Below, piece by piece: positions 19,092-30,788 of a DNA stretch of 64,000 bases (position 1 is the first letter of the stretch; every line of letters begins with the position of its first letter). The stretch spans positions 2,640,001 to 2,704,000 of the forward strand of contig CP119325.1 of assembly GCA_029202525.1 (NCBI GenBank), written 5' to 3'. Source of the stretch: Candidatus Pseudomonas phytovorans (GTDB lineage: Bacteria; Pseudomonadota; Gammaproteobacteria; Pseudomonadales; Pseudomonadaceae). Both the position numbers and the translations under genes were made by a program. A model generated the notes under the pieces. The model was not told where the DNA came from, did no database searches, and saw nothing but the letters and a program-made list of their open reading frames with translations.

Positions 19092-21866
19092 TCAAGATTG
19101 TTGTATCAACACGTTGACCGGAAACTCCGCCAGCAAGGCGCTCAACATCAACTCCTTGGAAGAGCTGACCGCCGTGCAGGGGAAAAGTCCCGTCGAGTTG
19201 GCAGGCGACAAGGCAAACGGCAGTACCAGCCGGGTGTCGTCCCAGTTCTGTGCCGGGATCAACGGTGTAGGGTTGCCGCCAAGCAGGTTACTGGCCAGGC
19301 GTGGCGCGACGATGACGGCCCGCTCGCCTTCGCCCAACCGGGCAAATGCGATCACCTTGTCAGCGTGTTTGCCCTGCACGGTCAGTGGCAGGTACGCGCC
19401 ACGGCGGAACAGTTCGGCGTGCGCCTGGCGGCAGTCCAGCACCCGGCCGATCAAGGCCTGCTTGAGGCGACCGTCGCGCCAGTGCGCCAGCAGTTCGGCT
19501 ACCGGCGTGGCATCGTCCAGGGTGCGACGCCTGCAAGCGTAGTCCACAGCGCGGCGGTTGTCCGGGTCGACCAGGCTTAAGTCCCAGTACTCGTTGCCTT
19601 GATACAGGTCGGGCACACCGGGTGTGGTCATGCGCAGCAGGGCCTGCACCAGGCCATTGAGGGCACCGGGGCAGGCCAGCAGCTGCGCGGCATCCGCCAC
19701 GGATTTGCGCAGTTGCTGGTTCTCGCTGTCCAGCAGCAGCCCATCGATATAGCGGGCACAGGCGCTTTCGTAGGCCTCGTTGGGTGCGCTCCAGCTGCTG
19801 CGCAACTTGGCTTCGCGCAGGGCCTTTTGCTGCCACTGGCGGACACGCTCGGCGTACTGGCGCAGGGCGTTGTCGTCGTGCAGGTCCAGTGCCAGCGGCC
19901 AACTGCCCAGCAGGGTTTGCAGCAGCATCAGTTCGTCGCCGGGGCTGGGTGCCAGGCCATCATCCAGCTGGGCGCGTAGCGGCTGCGCCAGCTCACGCCA
20001 ATGCTCCACCCGGCTGGCCAGCCACGGGCCGCGTTCGCTGATCACAGCCAGGCGCGCACGGGTGTCTTCGCCGCGTTTGTGATCATGGGTGGCGGTAGCC
20101 AGCAGGTTGTCAGGGAAGTCGCGCAGGCGCCGCTGGGCTTCGTTATGGAAGTGCATGGGCGAGGCGCTGAAACGCTCGGCCTCGAAGCCCACGTCGTTGC
20201 GCGACAGCAGCCGGGCACTGCGGTAGAAGGCGGTGTCTTCCACGGCTTTGGCCGCGCTGGGTGCAGTCAGCTGCTGGAAGCGCACGCAGGCGTGGCGCAA
20301 TTGTTTGCGGGCCCGGCCCGGCGGCATCTGTCGCCAGGCTTGCCCCCCCAGCCATTGCTCAAGCTGCTCCAGTAACGGCCAGTCGGCTTCACCGAGGTCG
20401 TGCCGGGCGTCGGCCAGCGCCTGCTGGAAAAACCCTTCGTCTTCAGCTGGGCGCCCGCAAGCGTTGAAGTAGGTGCGATACACCGGGTAATGCGCCACCA
20501 GTGCCTGCAAGGCCCGGCGGATCGCGCCCAAGGTCAGATCCCGGGTCATCAGGTCGTTGCGCGCGACCTGCAGCAGCGCCTGGGCCACCGATTCGCAGTC
20601 ACCGGCAAGGCTGGCATTGAGCACAAGATGACGCGCCTGGCGCACTTCTTCAGGGAAGTCCGGCCGTTCGGTAACGCTCGCCCACAACTCGGTCAGCGGC
20701 GCTTCGCCGGCCGGGTCGTGCTGCAGCAGCGAGACCTGGTTCATGAATTCGTAGCCGGTGGTGCCATCGGTGAGCCAGTCGCGGTGCAGGTGTTCGCCTG
20801 CGCCCAGAATCTTTTCCACGTAGATCGGGAAATGCTCCAGGGCCGCCTGCAAGGGCCGCTGCGCCAACAGGCCATCGACCCGACGGCGCAGCTTGCGGCA
20901 GTAACCGCGCGGGTCGGCCAGGCCGTCGATATGGTCGATGCGCAGGCCGTCCACCAGGCCGCGTTCGATCAGCTCGAACAGCTTGGCGTGGGTGGCCTCG
21001 AACACGACAGCGCGCTCCACCCTCAGGCCACCGAGTTCGTTGATGTCGAAAAAGCGCCGCCAGTTGATGTCGTCGGCAGCGGTGCGCCAGCTGGCCAGGC
21101 GGTAGGTCTGGCGCTCCAGGAGCAGGTGCAGGCGCTTGAAGCCATTTTCGGCGCGGCTGTCGAATGCCACCAGCGCCGATTCCAGGTCGGCACCTTCGCG
21201 TACCAGGCGTGCCAGTTCGGTATGCAGCGGCAGGGCATCGACCAGCGGGGTGGTCGATTCGGCCAATGCCGTGAAGTGCTCGGCCAGGGCCTTGAGTGCC
21301 GGCTCCGGGCTGAGGGCGAGAATCCAGCCATAGTCGACCGGGCAAACCGGGAAGCGATGATCGTAATGTGAGATTTGCAGCGTGCCGTGCTGCTTGTCGA
21401 ATTCAAGCGGTATCTCGCCCTTCTTCAGGGCCACGCCGTAGTCGCAGCCAAGAAACGGCAACAGCAGTTGCCCGGCCAGCAGCGGGTCGCTGGAGTGCCA
21501 TTGGATATCGAAGAACTCTGCATACGGGCTGCGCCGGCCCCAGGCCAGCAGGCACTGCCACCAGGGGTTGTCGGCACCGCCCACGGCCATGTGGTTGGAC
21601 ACCGTGTCGAGAATCAGCCCCATGCCGTGCTGGCGCAGGGCGGCGACCAGCCGCTCCAGTGCCGCCTCGCCGCCCAGCTCGGGGTTGACGCAGGTCGGGT
21701 CGACCACATCGTAGCCGTGGCGCGAGCCGGCGCGGGCCTTGAGAATGGGCGAGGCATACAGGTGGCTGATGCCCAGCTGGGCGAAGTACGGCACCAGCGG
21801 CACGGCGTGATCGAGGGTGAAATCACTGTGAAACTGCAGGCGCAGGGTCGCGGTCAGTGGCTTCAT
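19092..21866 (-). CDS. treY: malto-oligosyltrehalose synthase
   Basis: This 924-residue GH13_26 enzyme isomerises the reducing end of a maltodextrin to a trehalosyl unit, which TreZ then releases. Visible motifs are the barrel entry HLYASPILKARAGSRHGYD, nucleophile D311 in GLRIDHIDGL, the acid/base region YVEKILG, and ATHDHKRGEDTR near the third carboxylate. It overlaps malQ by 4 bases (ATGA), giving coupled translation. It is somewhat longer than actinobacterial and archaeal relatives, as other pseudomonad TreY proteins are. Confidence 0.96.
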   Translation of the reverse strand: MKPLTATLRLQFHSDFTLDHAVPLVPYFAQLGISHLYASPILKARAGSRHGYDVVDPTCVNPELGGEAALERLVAALRQHGMGLILDTVSNHMAVGGADNPWWQCLLAWGRRSPYAEFFDIQWHSSDPLLAGQLLLPFLGCDYGVALKKGEIPLEFDKQHGTLQISHYDHRFPVCPVDYGWILALSPEPALKALAEHFTALAESTTPLVDALPLHTELARLVREGADLESALVAFDSRAENGFKRLHLLLERQTYRLASWRTAADDINWRRFFDINELGGLRVERAVVFEATHAKLFELIERGLVDGLRIDHIDGLADPRGYCRKLRRRVDGLLAQRPLQAALEHFPIYVEKILGAGEHLHRDWLTDGTTGYEFMNQVSLLQHDPAGEAPLTELWASVTERPDFPEEVRQARHLVLNASLAGDCESVAQALLQVARNDLMTRDLTLGAIRRALQALVAHYPVYRTYFNACGRPAEDEGFFQQALADARHDLGEADWPLLEQLEQWLGGQAWRQMPPGRARKQLRHACVRFQQLTAPSAAKAVEDTAFYRSARLLSRNDVGFEAERFSASPMHFHNEAQRRLRDFPDNLLATATHDHKRGEDTRARLAVISERGPWLASRVEHWRELAQPLRAQLDDGLAPSPGDELMLLQTLLGSWPLALDLHDDNALRQYAERVRQWQQKALREAKLRSSWSAPNEAYESACARYIDGLLLDSENQQLRKSVADAAQLLACPGALNGLVQALLRMTTPGVPDLYQGNEYWDLSLVDPDNRRAVDYACRRRTLDDATPVAELLAHWRDGRLKQALIGRVLDCRQAHAELFRRGAYLPLTVQGKHADKVIAFARLGEGERAVIVAPRLASNLLGGNPTPLIPAQNWDDTRLVLPFALSPANSTGLFPCTAVSSSKELMLSALLAEFPVNVLIQQS

Positions 21867-23932
21867 CGGTCACGCTCCCAGGCCTGTTCGCGGGCCTGGG
21901 CCAGCAGCTCCATGCGTCGTGCTGCATCTTCGTCATCCAGCAGTTCTGCCACCGGCCGGGCAAAGCGCCGCCGCCAGTTGGGGTGGCCGCTGGTGGTACC
22001 CGGCAGGTTGGGCTGCTCGTCGCAGCCCAGCAGGTCTTCCAGCGGCACCAGTACCAGCGGTGCACGGGTATGGCCAACGTAGCGGATGGCCGCATCGATC
22101 ACCGCGTCGTTGTCCTTCAGCTCGCCGTAGTTGGCCTCCAGGGTGCGGCGCAAGCCATCGTGTTCTTTCTGGCGGTCGTGGCGCCAGTGCAACTCGGTTG
22201 CCGCATCGATCAGTTGCAAACGGTGGCTCCAGTCGATGTCGCGGTTTTCCAGCCAGCCGGCCAGTGGTGCCAGATCGTGGGTGCCCGTGGTGGCCAGGGC
22301 ATTGTCCGGCCAGTCGAGAATCGGCTTGAACTGGCCCGGCTTGGTCTGTTCGAAGGGCAGCACGCGCATGCCCAGCACCGCCTTGGCCGCCAGCTGTTCA
22401 CGCAGGCCGTCGGGCACGGTACCCAAGTCTTCACCGAGAATGATCGCCTGGTGGCGCACCGACTCCAACGCCAGCAGGCGCAGCAAGTCGTCCAGCGGGT
22501 AATTGAGGTAGGCGCCGTCGCTGGCTTTTGCGCCCTGCGGGATCAGCCACAACCGGCGCAGGCCCATCACATGGTCGATGCGCAGGCCGCCGGCGTGGGC
22601 AAGGTTGGCCCGCAGCATCTCGATGAAGGCGCGGTAGCCGTTGCGCTTGAGGCCTTCGGGCGAGAACGCACAGATGCCCCAGTCCTGCCCGGCGCGGTTG
22701 AGGATGTCGGGTGGTGCGCCTACCTTCAGGCCCGCCAGCAGTTCGTCCTGGCGGCTCCAGGCCTGGCTGCCGGCGCCGTCGGCACCCACTGCCAGGTCGG
22801 CGATCAGGCCGACAGCCATGCCGTTGCCGCGGGCCGCTTGCTGGGCACGCTGCAGGCCCCGTTCGGTCAGCCATTGGCAAAAAGCATGGAACTCGACTTT
22901 GGCCGGGTAGGCGTTGGCAAAGGCTTCAACTTCCGGGTGGTACGGGTCGTGCCAGGCCTTGGGCCAGTTGCGCCAGTCGGCGCCCAGGCCGTGCTCCACA
23001 GCGTGTGCCTGCAGCACCTCGAAGCGGCAGTGGTGCTCCAGCGCCTGCCCACCGGCTTCGCGGAAGCTGTCGAAGTCCCTGCGTAATGGGTGGTTACCTT
23101 GGCTGAAGCCCTGGTACAGCGCTTCAAGCAAGCGCAGGCGGGCGCGGGCGGCGCGCGGCCAGTCAACCAGCGTGTGTTGCTCCAGGTCGTCCAGCTGTTG
23201 CGCCAGGCCGCAGGCTTCAATCGCCATGCGCACTTCCCGTTCGCCCAGCAGGGCAGCGGGGCTGGCGTACAGGGTGTTGAGCAGCAGGCGGCTGGAGGGG
23301 GAGTAGGGGCTGTAGTGTTCCTGGTCGACGGCCGACAGCGCGTGGATCGGGCTGATGGCCAGGGCATCGGCACCGCGCTCGGCAGCCAAGCGGGCCAGTT
23401 GCTCCAAGGCCAGGCAGTCGCCATAGCCGCCGTCGCCGGGGCGGCGCAGGCTGTACAGCTGCACGGCCAGGCCCCAGCAGCGTGGTGGCGGCTGCTGCAC
23501 GTTGTCTTCCAGGCTGTGGCAGCGGGGCGGGGCCACAGCCACGGTAAAGTGGCGGCTGTCGATTTCTACCTGGTGGTAGCCAATTGGCAGTTCACCGGGC
23601 AAGCGTGCCTGATCGTCCAGGCTCAGGGTGAGTGAGGCGTGGTCTTCCAGGGTGCAGCGCGCGACGCTGGCAGCGCTGAAGTAGCGCGCCAGCGCCAGTG
23701 GCTGGCCCAGGTCGGCGGTCAGCAGTGGCGGCAGGTGTTCGCTGTCTTCGGCAGTTTCCACCGCGCGCAGGCTGGCGGCGATGGCGGCCTCATCGGCGGC
23801 GGCGTGGCCCAGGCCTTCGAGCACAGCGCGCAGCACCTCGTCACCGACGCGCTGGGGCCGTGCATTGGCGTCGATCCAGTCGCGGCTCAACCCGACGCGG
23901 TTTGCCAAGCGGTGCAGGGCGGTTTCGCTCAT
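21863..23932 (-). CDS. malQ: 4-alpha-glucanotransferase (amylomaltase)
   Basis: This 689-residue GH77 enzyme redistributes alpha-1,4-glucan chains, supplying TreY with dextrins of suitable length and recycling short ones. Its length matches the long E. coli MalQ type. Motifs are AISPIHALSA, the nucleophile region LRIDHVMGLRRLW, the acid/base ILGEDLGTVP and TGTHDLAPLAGW. It overlaps treZ upstream and treY downstream by 4 bases each, both ATGA, so three enzymes are co-translated. Confidence 0.95.
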   Translation of the reverse strand: MSETALHRLANRVGLSRDWIDANARPQRVGDEVLRAVLEGLGHAAADEAAIAASLRAVETAEDSEHLPPLLTADLGQPLALARYFSAASVARCTLEDHASLTLSLDDQARLPGELPIGYHQVEIDSRHFTVAVAPPRCHSLEDNVQQPPPRCWGLAVQLYSLRRPGDGGYGDCLALEQLARLAAERGADALAISPIHALSAVDQEHYSPYSPSSRLLLNTLYASPAALLGEREVRMAIEACGLAQQLDDLEQHTLVDWPRAARARLRLLEALYQGFSQGNHPLRRDFDSFREAGGQALEHHCRFEVLQAHAVEHGLGADWRNWPKAWHDPYHPEVEAFANAYPAKVEFHAFCQWLTERGLQRAQQAARGNGMAVGLIADLAVGADGAGSQAWSRQDELLAGLKVGAPPDILNRAGQDWGICAFSPEGLKRNGYRAFIEMLRANLAHAGGLRIDHVMGLRRLWLIPQGAKASDGAYLNYPLDDLLRLLALESVRHQAIILGEDLGTVPDGLREQLAAKAVLGMRVLPFEQTKPGQFKPILDWPDNALATTGTHDLAPLAGWLENRDIDWSHRLQLIDAATELHWRHDRQKEHDGLRRTLEANYGELKDNDAVIDAAIRYVGHTRAPLVLVPLEDLLGCDEQPNLPGTTSGHPNWRRRFARPVAELLDDEDAARRMELLAQAREQAWERDR

Positions 23933-25671
23933 GGGCGCTCCAGGGCAGGGGGAAGCAGGCTGACCACACAGCTATAGGCGGCCAGTTGGCTATCAGGGTG
24001 TTGGGTGTCGCTGCTGTCGAACAGCCGGGTGGCGGCAGCGGGCAGCTCTACCGCTTGCGCAGTAGCTGCGAGGTTCAGGTCGATGCGCAGGGTATTGCCA
24101 TCGCCCAGTCGCCAGCGTGCGGTCAGCGCTTTGTCGCCGTGCACTTCGGCACCCAGTGAACGGCTGCCGGGCAGGTGCGGGATGACGTGGCGACGGCGCA
24201 GATCGAGCAATTGCTGGTACAGGCCGTGGCAGCCGGCAATTACTTCGCGGCTTTGCGGCCGTGAAGCCTCAAAGGTGTGTTCGGCGTTGGGGTCGGGAAT
24301 GTGCTCGCGTTGCTCGGGGTCGGCGAACGCGGTGAAGTGGGCGAACTCACCCCGGCGCCCTTCGCGCACGGCGTCGGCCAATTCGTCATGGAAGTCGGTA
24401 AAGAACAGGAACGGCCGGCAACTGCCATCGTCGTCGCCCATGAACAGCAGCGGAATCATCGGCGCCAGCAGTAGCAGGCCGGTGGCCGCACGCAGGGCTG
24501 GCGGCGGGCACAGGCGGGTCAGGCGTTCGCCCAGGGCGCGGTTGCCGACCTGGTCGTGGTTCTGCAAGAACAACACAAAGGCGCTGGGCGCCAGGTGCCC
24601 GCTGGGCTCCCCGCGGGGCGTGCCATGGCGGTTCGCCTGGCCCTGGAATACAAAGCCTTCGGCCAGGCAACGCGCCAACTGGTCGATGGGGCGTTGCTGG
24701 TAGTCGGCGTAGTAACCTTCGGTTTCGCCGGTCAGCAGCACGTGCAAGGCATTGTGGCCGTCGTCGTTCCACTGGGCATCGAAGCCTTGCTCCAGCAGGC
24801 CGGCCTGGTTGTGCTCGTTCTCCAGCACCAGCCACACCTGGCGGCCCGGCTCGACGGCGGCGCGTATCCGCTGCGCCAGTTCGATCAGGAAGTCTGGCTG
24901 GTCGATGGCATGCACGGCATCCAGGCGCAAGCCGTCGCAGCGGTAGTCGCACAACCACATCAGCGCATTCTGGATGAAGTATTCGCGCACCTGCGGGCGG
25001 CGGAAATCGATGGCTGCGCCCCAGGGCGTCTGCCGGTCCTCGCGAAAGAACGGGCTGGCGTACTGGTGAAGGTAATTGCCGTCGGGGCCGAAGTGGTTGT
25101 ACACCACATCCACCAGCACCATCAGTCCGTGGCCGTGGGCTTGGTCGACCAGTGCGCACAACTGTTCGGGGCTGCCGTAGGTGTTTTGCGGTGCGTAGGG
25201 CAGCACGCCGTCATAGCCCCAGTTGCGGTCGCCCGGGAACTGCCCCAGCGGCATCAGCTCGATGGCACTGATGCCCAGTTCGGCCAGGCGTGGCAGCTGC
25301 CGGGCAACCCCGGCGTAGCCATCGAGCAACCCGACATGTAGCTCCTGGATCACGGCTTCGTGCCACGGCCGGCCTTGCCAAGGGTGTTGCCAGGGGTAAG
25401 CGGCCACATCCACTACCTGGCTTGGCCCCTGTACGCCGTCAGGCTGGTAGCGCGACGCCGGGTCAGCCACCTGCAGTTCACCGTCGATGCGGTAGTGGTA
25501 ACGGTCACCGGCCTGGCACGGCGCCACGCCGGTGTACCAGCCATCGTCTTCGGGCAGTAGCGCGATGGCCGGCTGCTGCTCCAGTTCTACGCTCACGCTG
25601 CGCGCATCGGGTGCCCAGAGGGCGAAGCGCGCCGACGTGGCGTCCAGCAAGTGTGCGCCATGCCTGTGCAT
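23929..25671 (-). CDS. treZ: malto-oligosyltrehalose trehalohydrolase
   Basis: This 580-residue GH13_10 enzyme cleaves trehalose from malto-oligosyltrehalose made by TreY. An N-terminal CBM48-like module comes first, then the barrel with D251 (GLRLDAVHA), E284 (VLENEHNQ) and D373 (LQNHDQVG). D251 and E284 lie almost exactly where the archaeal enzyme has its catalytic pair. The frame is open back to 25899, but that part is antisense-like sequence over the glgA end; the ATG at 25671 (MHRHGAHLLDATSARFALWA) starts 14 bases after the glgA stop and gives the family length. Confidence 0.95.
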   Translation of the reverse strand: MHRHGAHLLDATSARFALWAPDARSVSVELEQQPAIALLPEDDGWYTGVAPCQAGDRYHYRIDGELQVADPASRYQPDGVQGPSQVVDVAAYPWQHPWQGRPWHEAVIQELHVGLLDGYAGVARQLPRLAELGISAIELMPLGQFPGDRNWGYDGVLPYAPQNTYGSPEQLCALVDQAHGHGLMVLVDVVYNHFGPDGNYLHQYASPFFREDRQTPWGAAIDFRRPQVREYFIQNALMWLCDYRCDGLRLDAVHAIDQPDFLIELAQRIRAAVEPGRQVWLVLENEHNQAGLLEQGFDAQWNDDGHNALHVLLTGETEGYYADYQQRPIDQLARCLAEGFVFQGQANRHGTPRGEPSGHLAPSAFVLFLQNHDQVGNRALGERLTRLCPPPALRAATGLLLLAPMIPLLFMGDDDGSCRPFLFFTDFHDELADAVREGRRGEFAHFTAFADPEQREHIPDPNAEHTFEASRPQSREVIAGCHGLYQQLLDLRRRHVIPHLPGSRSLGAEVHGDKALTARWRLGDGNTLRIDLNLAATAQAVELPAAATRLFDSSDTQHPDSQLAAYSCVVSLLPPALERP

Positions 25672-25685
25672 CTTCCAGCCCCCGC

Positions 25686-27245
25686 TCAGTAGTGGCTCAG
25701 TTGCGCCTGCTTGACCAGGTCCTCGTAGAGGCGGGCGTAGGGTTCCACCGCTTGGCACCAGTTGAACGGCTGGGTCATCGACAGGCAGCGCATGGCGTTC
25801 AGCAAGTCTTTCTTGCCGTACACATAAAAGGCGCGGCGGAGTGCTTCGCGGTAGCTCTCGACGGTCGACTCGTTGAACAGGAAGCCCGTAACCCCGCACT
25901 CGATGGTGTCGGCCAGGCCGCCGGTGTTGCGCGCCACCGGCAGCGAGCCGAAGCGTTGCGCGTACATCTGGCTGAGGCCGCAGGGCTCGTAACGCGACGG
26001 CATCAGCAGGAAGTCGCTGCCGGCGAACATGCGCCGTGCATCGGTCTCGTTGAAGCCGATACGCACGCCAATGCGGCCCGGGTGGCGCAGCGCCAGCTCG
26101 CGCATGGCCTGTTCCTCTTCCGGCTCGCCACGGCCGATGATCGCAATCTGCCCGCCTTGTTCGACGATGTAGTCGGCCACGCCCAAGGTCAGGTCCAGGC
26201 CTTTTTGGTAAACCAGCCGCGAAACCACGGCGAACAACGGGCCTTCAGAAGCCTCCAGGCCGAATAGCTCGCGTACTGCATGGGTGTTGCGCGCCTTGCC
26301 TTCCCAGTCGTTGATGCTGAAGTTGTGCTGCAGGTGCTTGTCGGTGGCCGAGTCCCAGCTTTCATCGATGCCGTTGGGGATGCCGCCAAGCAGGCCTTGC
26401 TGGGCTTTGCTGGCCAGGAAGCCATCCAGGCCGCAGCCGAATTCCGGGGTGGTGATTTCCCGGGCATAGGTGGCGCTGACCGTGGTGATGTGACTGGAGT
26501 AAGCCAGGCCAGCCTTGAGGAACGACAGTTTGCCGTAGAACTCCATGCCCTCTTGCTGCATGGCGTGGTCGGGAATCGCCAGCTCCGGGCTGCAACCACG
26601 GCTGTACACCCCTTGGTAGGCCAAGTTGTGGATGGTGAACAGGGTAGGCGTGTTCAGCCCGCGCCAATGCATGTAGGCCGGCGCCAGGCCGGCGGGCCAG
26701 TCATGCGCGTGGACCACTTCCGGTGTCCAGTGGATCTTGCCTTCGCCCGCAGCGATTTCGGCGGCAGCCAGGCCCAGGCGGGCGAAGCGGATGTGGTTGT
26801 CGGGCCAGTCGCGGCCGTTGTTGGCACCATAGGGTGTGCCGTCGCGCTGATACAGCTCGGGGCAGATCAGCACATAGATGACCAGGCCGTCGGCCATGTC
26901 CATGCGCCCGATCTTGCACGGCGGCAGGGCTGCGTGACCGCCCAGTTCACCGACGATGTGGATCGGGTTGTCGCTTTCCATCACCTGCGGGTAACCAGGG
27001 ATCAGCACCCGCACATCGTGCAGGTGGGCCAGGGCACGGGGCAGGGCTGCGGACACGTCACCCAGGCCGCCGGTTTTCACCAGGTCTGCGATTTCCGAGG
27101 TCACGAACAGAATCTTGCGCATGTTCGGGTTGTGTTGGCGCTGGGCGCCGGGTGCCTTGCCTGTCGTGGCGAAATCCGGGGTGAGCGGCTCGCGGTTGTC
27201 CGGTTTGAATGAATCTACGTGAGGCTCGACAGCGGCACTGATCAT
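25686..27245 (-). CDS. glgA: glycogen synthase
   Basis: This 519-residue GT5 enzyme elongates alpha-1,4-glucan from a nucleotide-glucose donor. The donor-binding motif KTGGLGDV starts at K57 and a C-terminal PSRYEPCGLSQMYAQRFG segment belongs to the GT-B retaining fold. The ATG at 27245 has GGAGAGAAGT in front; a second in-frame ATG (MRKILFVTSE) at 27122 would remove a 41-residue extension that lies before the conserved fold. It heads the operon glgA-treZ-malQ-treY-DUF2934-glgX. No glgC gene for ADP-glucose lies in the window. Confidence 0.96.
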   Translation of the reverse strand: MISAAVEPHVDSFKPDNREPLTPDFATTGKAPGAQRQHNPNMRKILFVTSEIADLVKTGGLGDVSAALPRALAHLHDVRVLIPGYPQVMESDNPIHIVGELGGHAALPPCKIGRMDMADGLVIYVLICPELYQRDGTPYGANNGRDWPDNHIRFARLGLAAAEIAAGEGKIHWTPEVVHAHDWPAGLAPAYMHWRGLNTPTLFTIHNLAYQGVYSRGCSPELAIPDHAMQQEGMEFYGKLSFLKAGLAYSSHITTVSATYAREITTPEFGCGLDGFLASKAQQGLLGGIPNGIDESWDSATDKHLQHNFSINDWEGKARNTHAVRELFGLEASEGPLFAVVSRLVYQKGLDLTLGVADYIVEQGGQIAIIGRGEPEEEQAMRELALRHPGRIGVRIGFNETDARRMFAGSDFLLMPSRYEPCGLSQMYAQRFGSLPVARNTGGLADTIECGVTGFLFNESTVESYREALRRAFYVYGKKDLLNAMRCLSMTQPFNWCQAVEPYARLYEDLVKQAQLSHY

Positions 27246-27787
27246 ACTTCTCTCCGTCCCTATGCTTGGCCGGGTGCTGGCACCCGTGGCGATGTTTCGT
27301 GTTGGTTCTCTCTAGTTCTGAATACTGCGTAGTGCGTTCCTTGCCCCTGAGTCGTGCGCGCAGGCACAGCGCTGTCGGCGTTCCGGCCGCAGGCGATTGG
27401 ACTGGTTGGGGTGCGTGGGCCGTGCCTGGGTGTATCCCCGGCGTTTGGCCTACTTAGTTCCTGACCCGCCCGCTTTCCTGAAAGTTCGACTTTTTTAGGT
27501 CACTCTTCCGTTGAGCAAATGGCGGGCCGAAAACCGAGTGTAGGAGAGAAAGTGATAAAAAGGTGACCCGCTGGTCACTATTGTTATGTGCGAGATAGAC
27601 GCAAACGTTGGCGTTTGTGACCGGATGTGAAACGGGTTGGGCGAAGGCAGTGCGGGGGTGTTGCGAGGGTGCGCCAAAATGCAGCTCGCTACCTGTATTG
27701 CACATTTGTGGTGCGCGGCAGTTTCGAGCGGGTAGGGTTCACAGGTGAGAGGTGGGAGCCAGGCAGCCCCCACAAAAGGAAGAGAAA
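27246..27787. other. 542-bp non-coding control region upstream of glgA
   Basis: No credible gene is seen. It includes a perfect palindrome GTGACC-CGCT-GGTCAC (27563-27578) beside an AT-rich run (AAAGTGATAAAAAG), and the AlgU-like promoter listed separately. The leader from that promoter to glgA would be about 200 bases. Its far side (near 27788) is the 3' end of a small minus-strand gene, so this is also where that gene terminates. Confidence 0.55.
27460..27487 (-). promoter_or_regulatory. Possible AlgU (sigma-22) promoter of the glgA-treZ operon
   Basis: On the minus strand GAACTT (27487 to 27482) matches the AlgU -35 exactly. A 17-base spacer leads to TCAGG (27464 to 27460), a partial match to TCTGA. 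Transcription would begin near 27453. Alone it is a modest match, but it pairs with a similar element before glgE. Confidence 0.38.
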
Positions 27788-27955
27788 CTAGAGGCTTGCG
27801 GCCTTGTCGCCAGCGCGCTGTTGCGCCAGCAGCATATTCAACTGGGCGACCTGCTGGCGCAGTTGGTCGCGTTCGTCCTTCAGTTTGCGCAGCTCATCAC
27901 GGCGCACGGAGACATAGAGGGTCTGGGTTGGGGTTGCAGGCATCAGGGTACCCAT
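27788..27955 (-). CDS. Small coiled-coil protein of unknown function
   Basis: This 55-residue protein starts MGTLMPATPTQTLYVSV and then has a charged helix, RRDELRKLKDERDQLRQQV, followed by AQLNMLLAQQRAG. Leucines fall at heptad spacing, suggesting a short coiled coil that dimerises. The ATG at 27955 is chosen because GAGGTGTGCTC precedes it; the frame opens earlier at 27991 without a ribosome site. It is divergent from gnd. I do not recognise the family. Confidence 0.6.
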   Translation of the reverse strand: MGTLMPATPTQTLYVSVRRDELRKLKDERDQLRQQVAQLNMLLAQQRAGDKAASL

Positions 27956-28159
27956 GAGCACACCTCGCGGTTTTGGCTGGTGACAAGTCAAAGCGTAGAC
28001 GCTTCACGCGGGGCGCATTCTGAATTCTTTCGGAGTCTGTGGGAACTTTTTTGTTTATCGTGGTCTTGCCGTTCGTCGCTGAACCCTCGGACGGCATGCT
28101 GGACTAATCTGAAAAGCTGGACTGTGTTGTCATCCATTTCGAAAGGGGAGCATCGGCTC

Positions 28160-30645
<2,486 letters not shown>

Positions 30646-30657
30646 GATGTTTGTAAG

Positions 30658-30767
30658 CCTGTACTGGCCTCTTCGCGGGCTTGCCCGCTCCCACAGGGAC
30701 ACCACCACCTTCACGGCTTGTGGCGATCCTGTGGGAGCGGGCAAGCCCGCGAAGAGGCCAGTACAGG
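30658..30767. repeat. Perfect 40-bp REP inverted repeat between zwf and GH15 gene
   Basis: Arms at 30658-30697 and 30728-30767 are exact reverse complements over 40 bases (CCTGTACTGGCCTCTTCGCG onward), with a 30-base spacer. The right arm ends 21 bases before the GH15 start codon, immediately ahead of its ribosome site. Confidence 0.92.
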
Positions 30768-30788
30768 CAATCACACAAAGGAGACCCA

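Noticed and set aside
25672..25899. Longer TreZ start at 25899
   Set aside because: The added 76 residues overlap the glgA coding end, are arginine/proline-rich and not part of the TreZ fold.
28043..28070. AlgU-like promoter before gnd (GAACTT at 28044)
   Set aside because: No TCTGA-like element lies 16-17 bases downstream.
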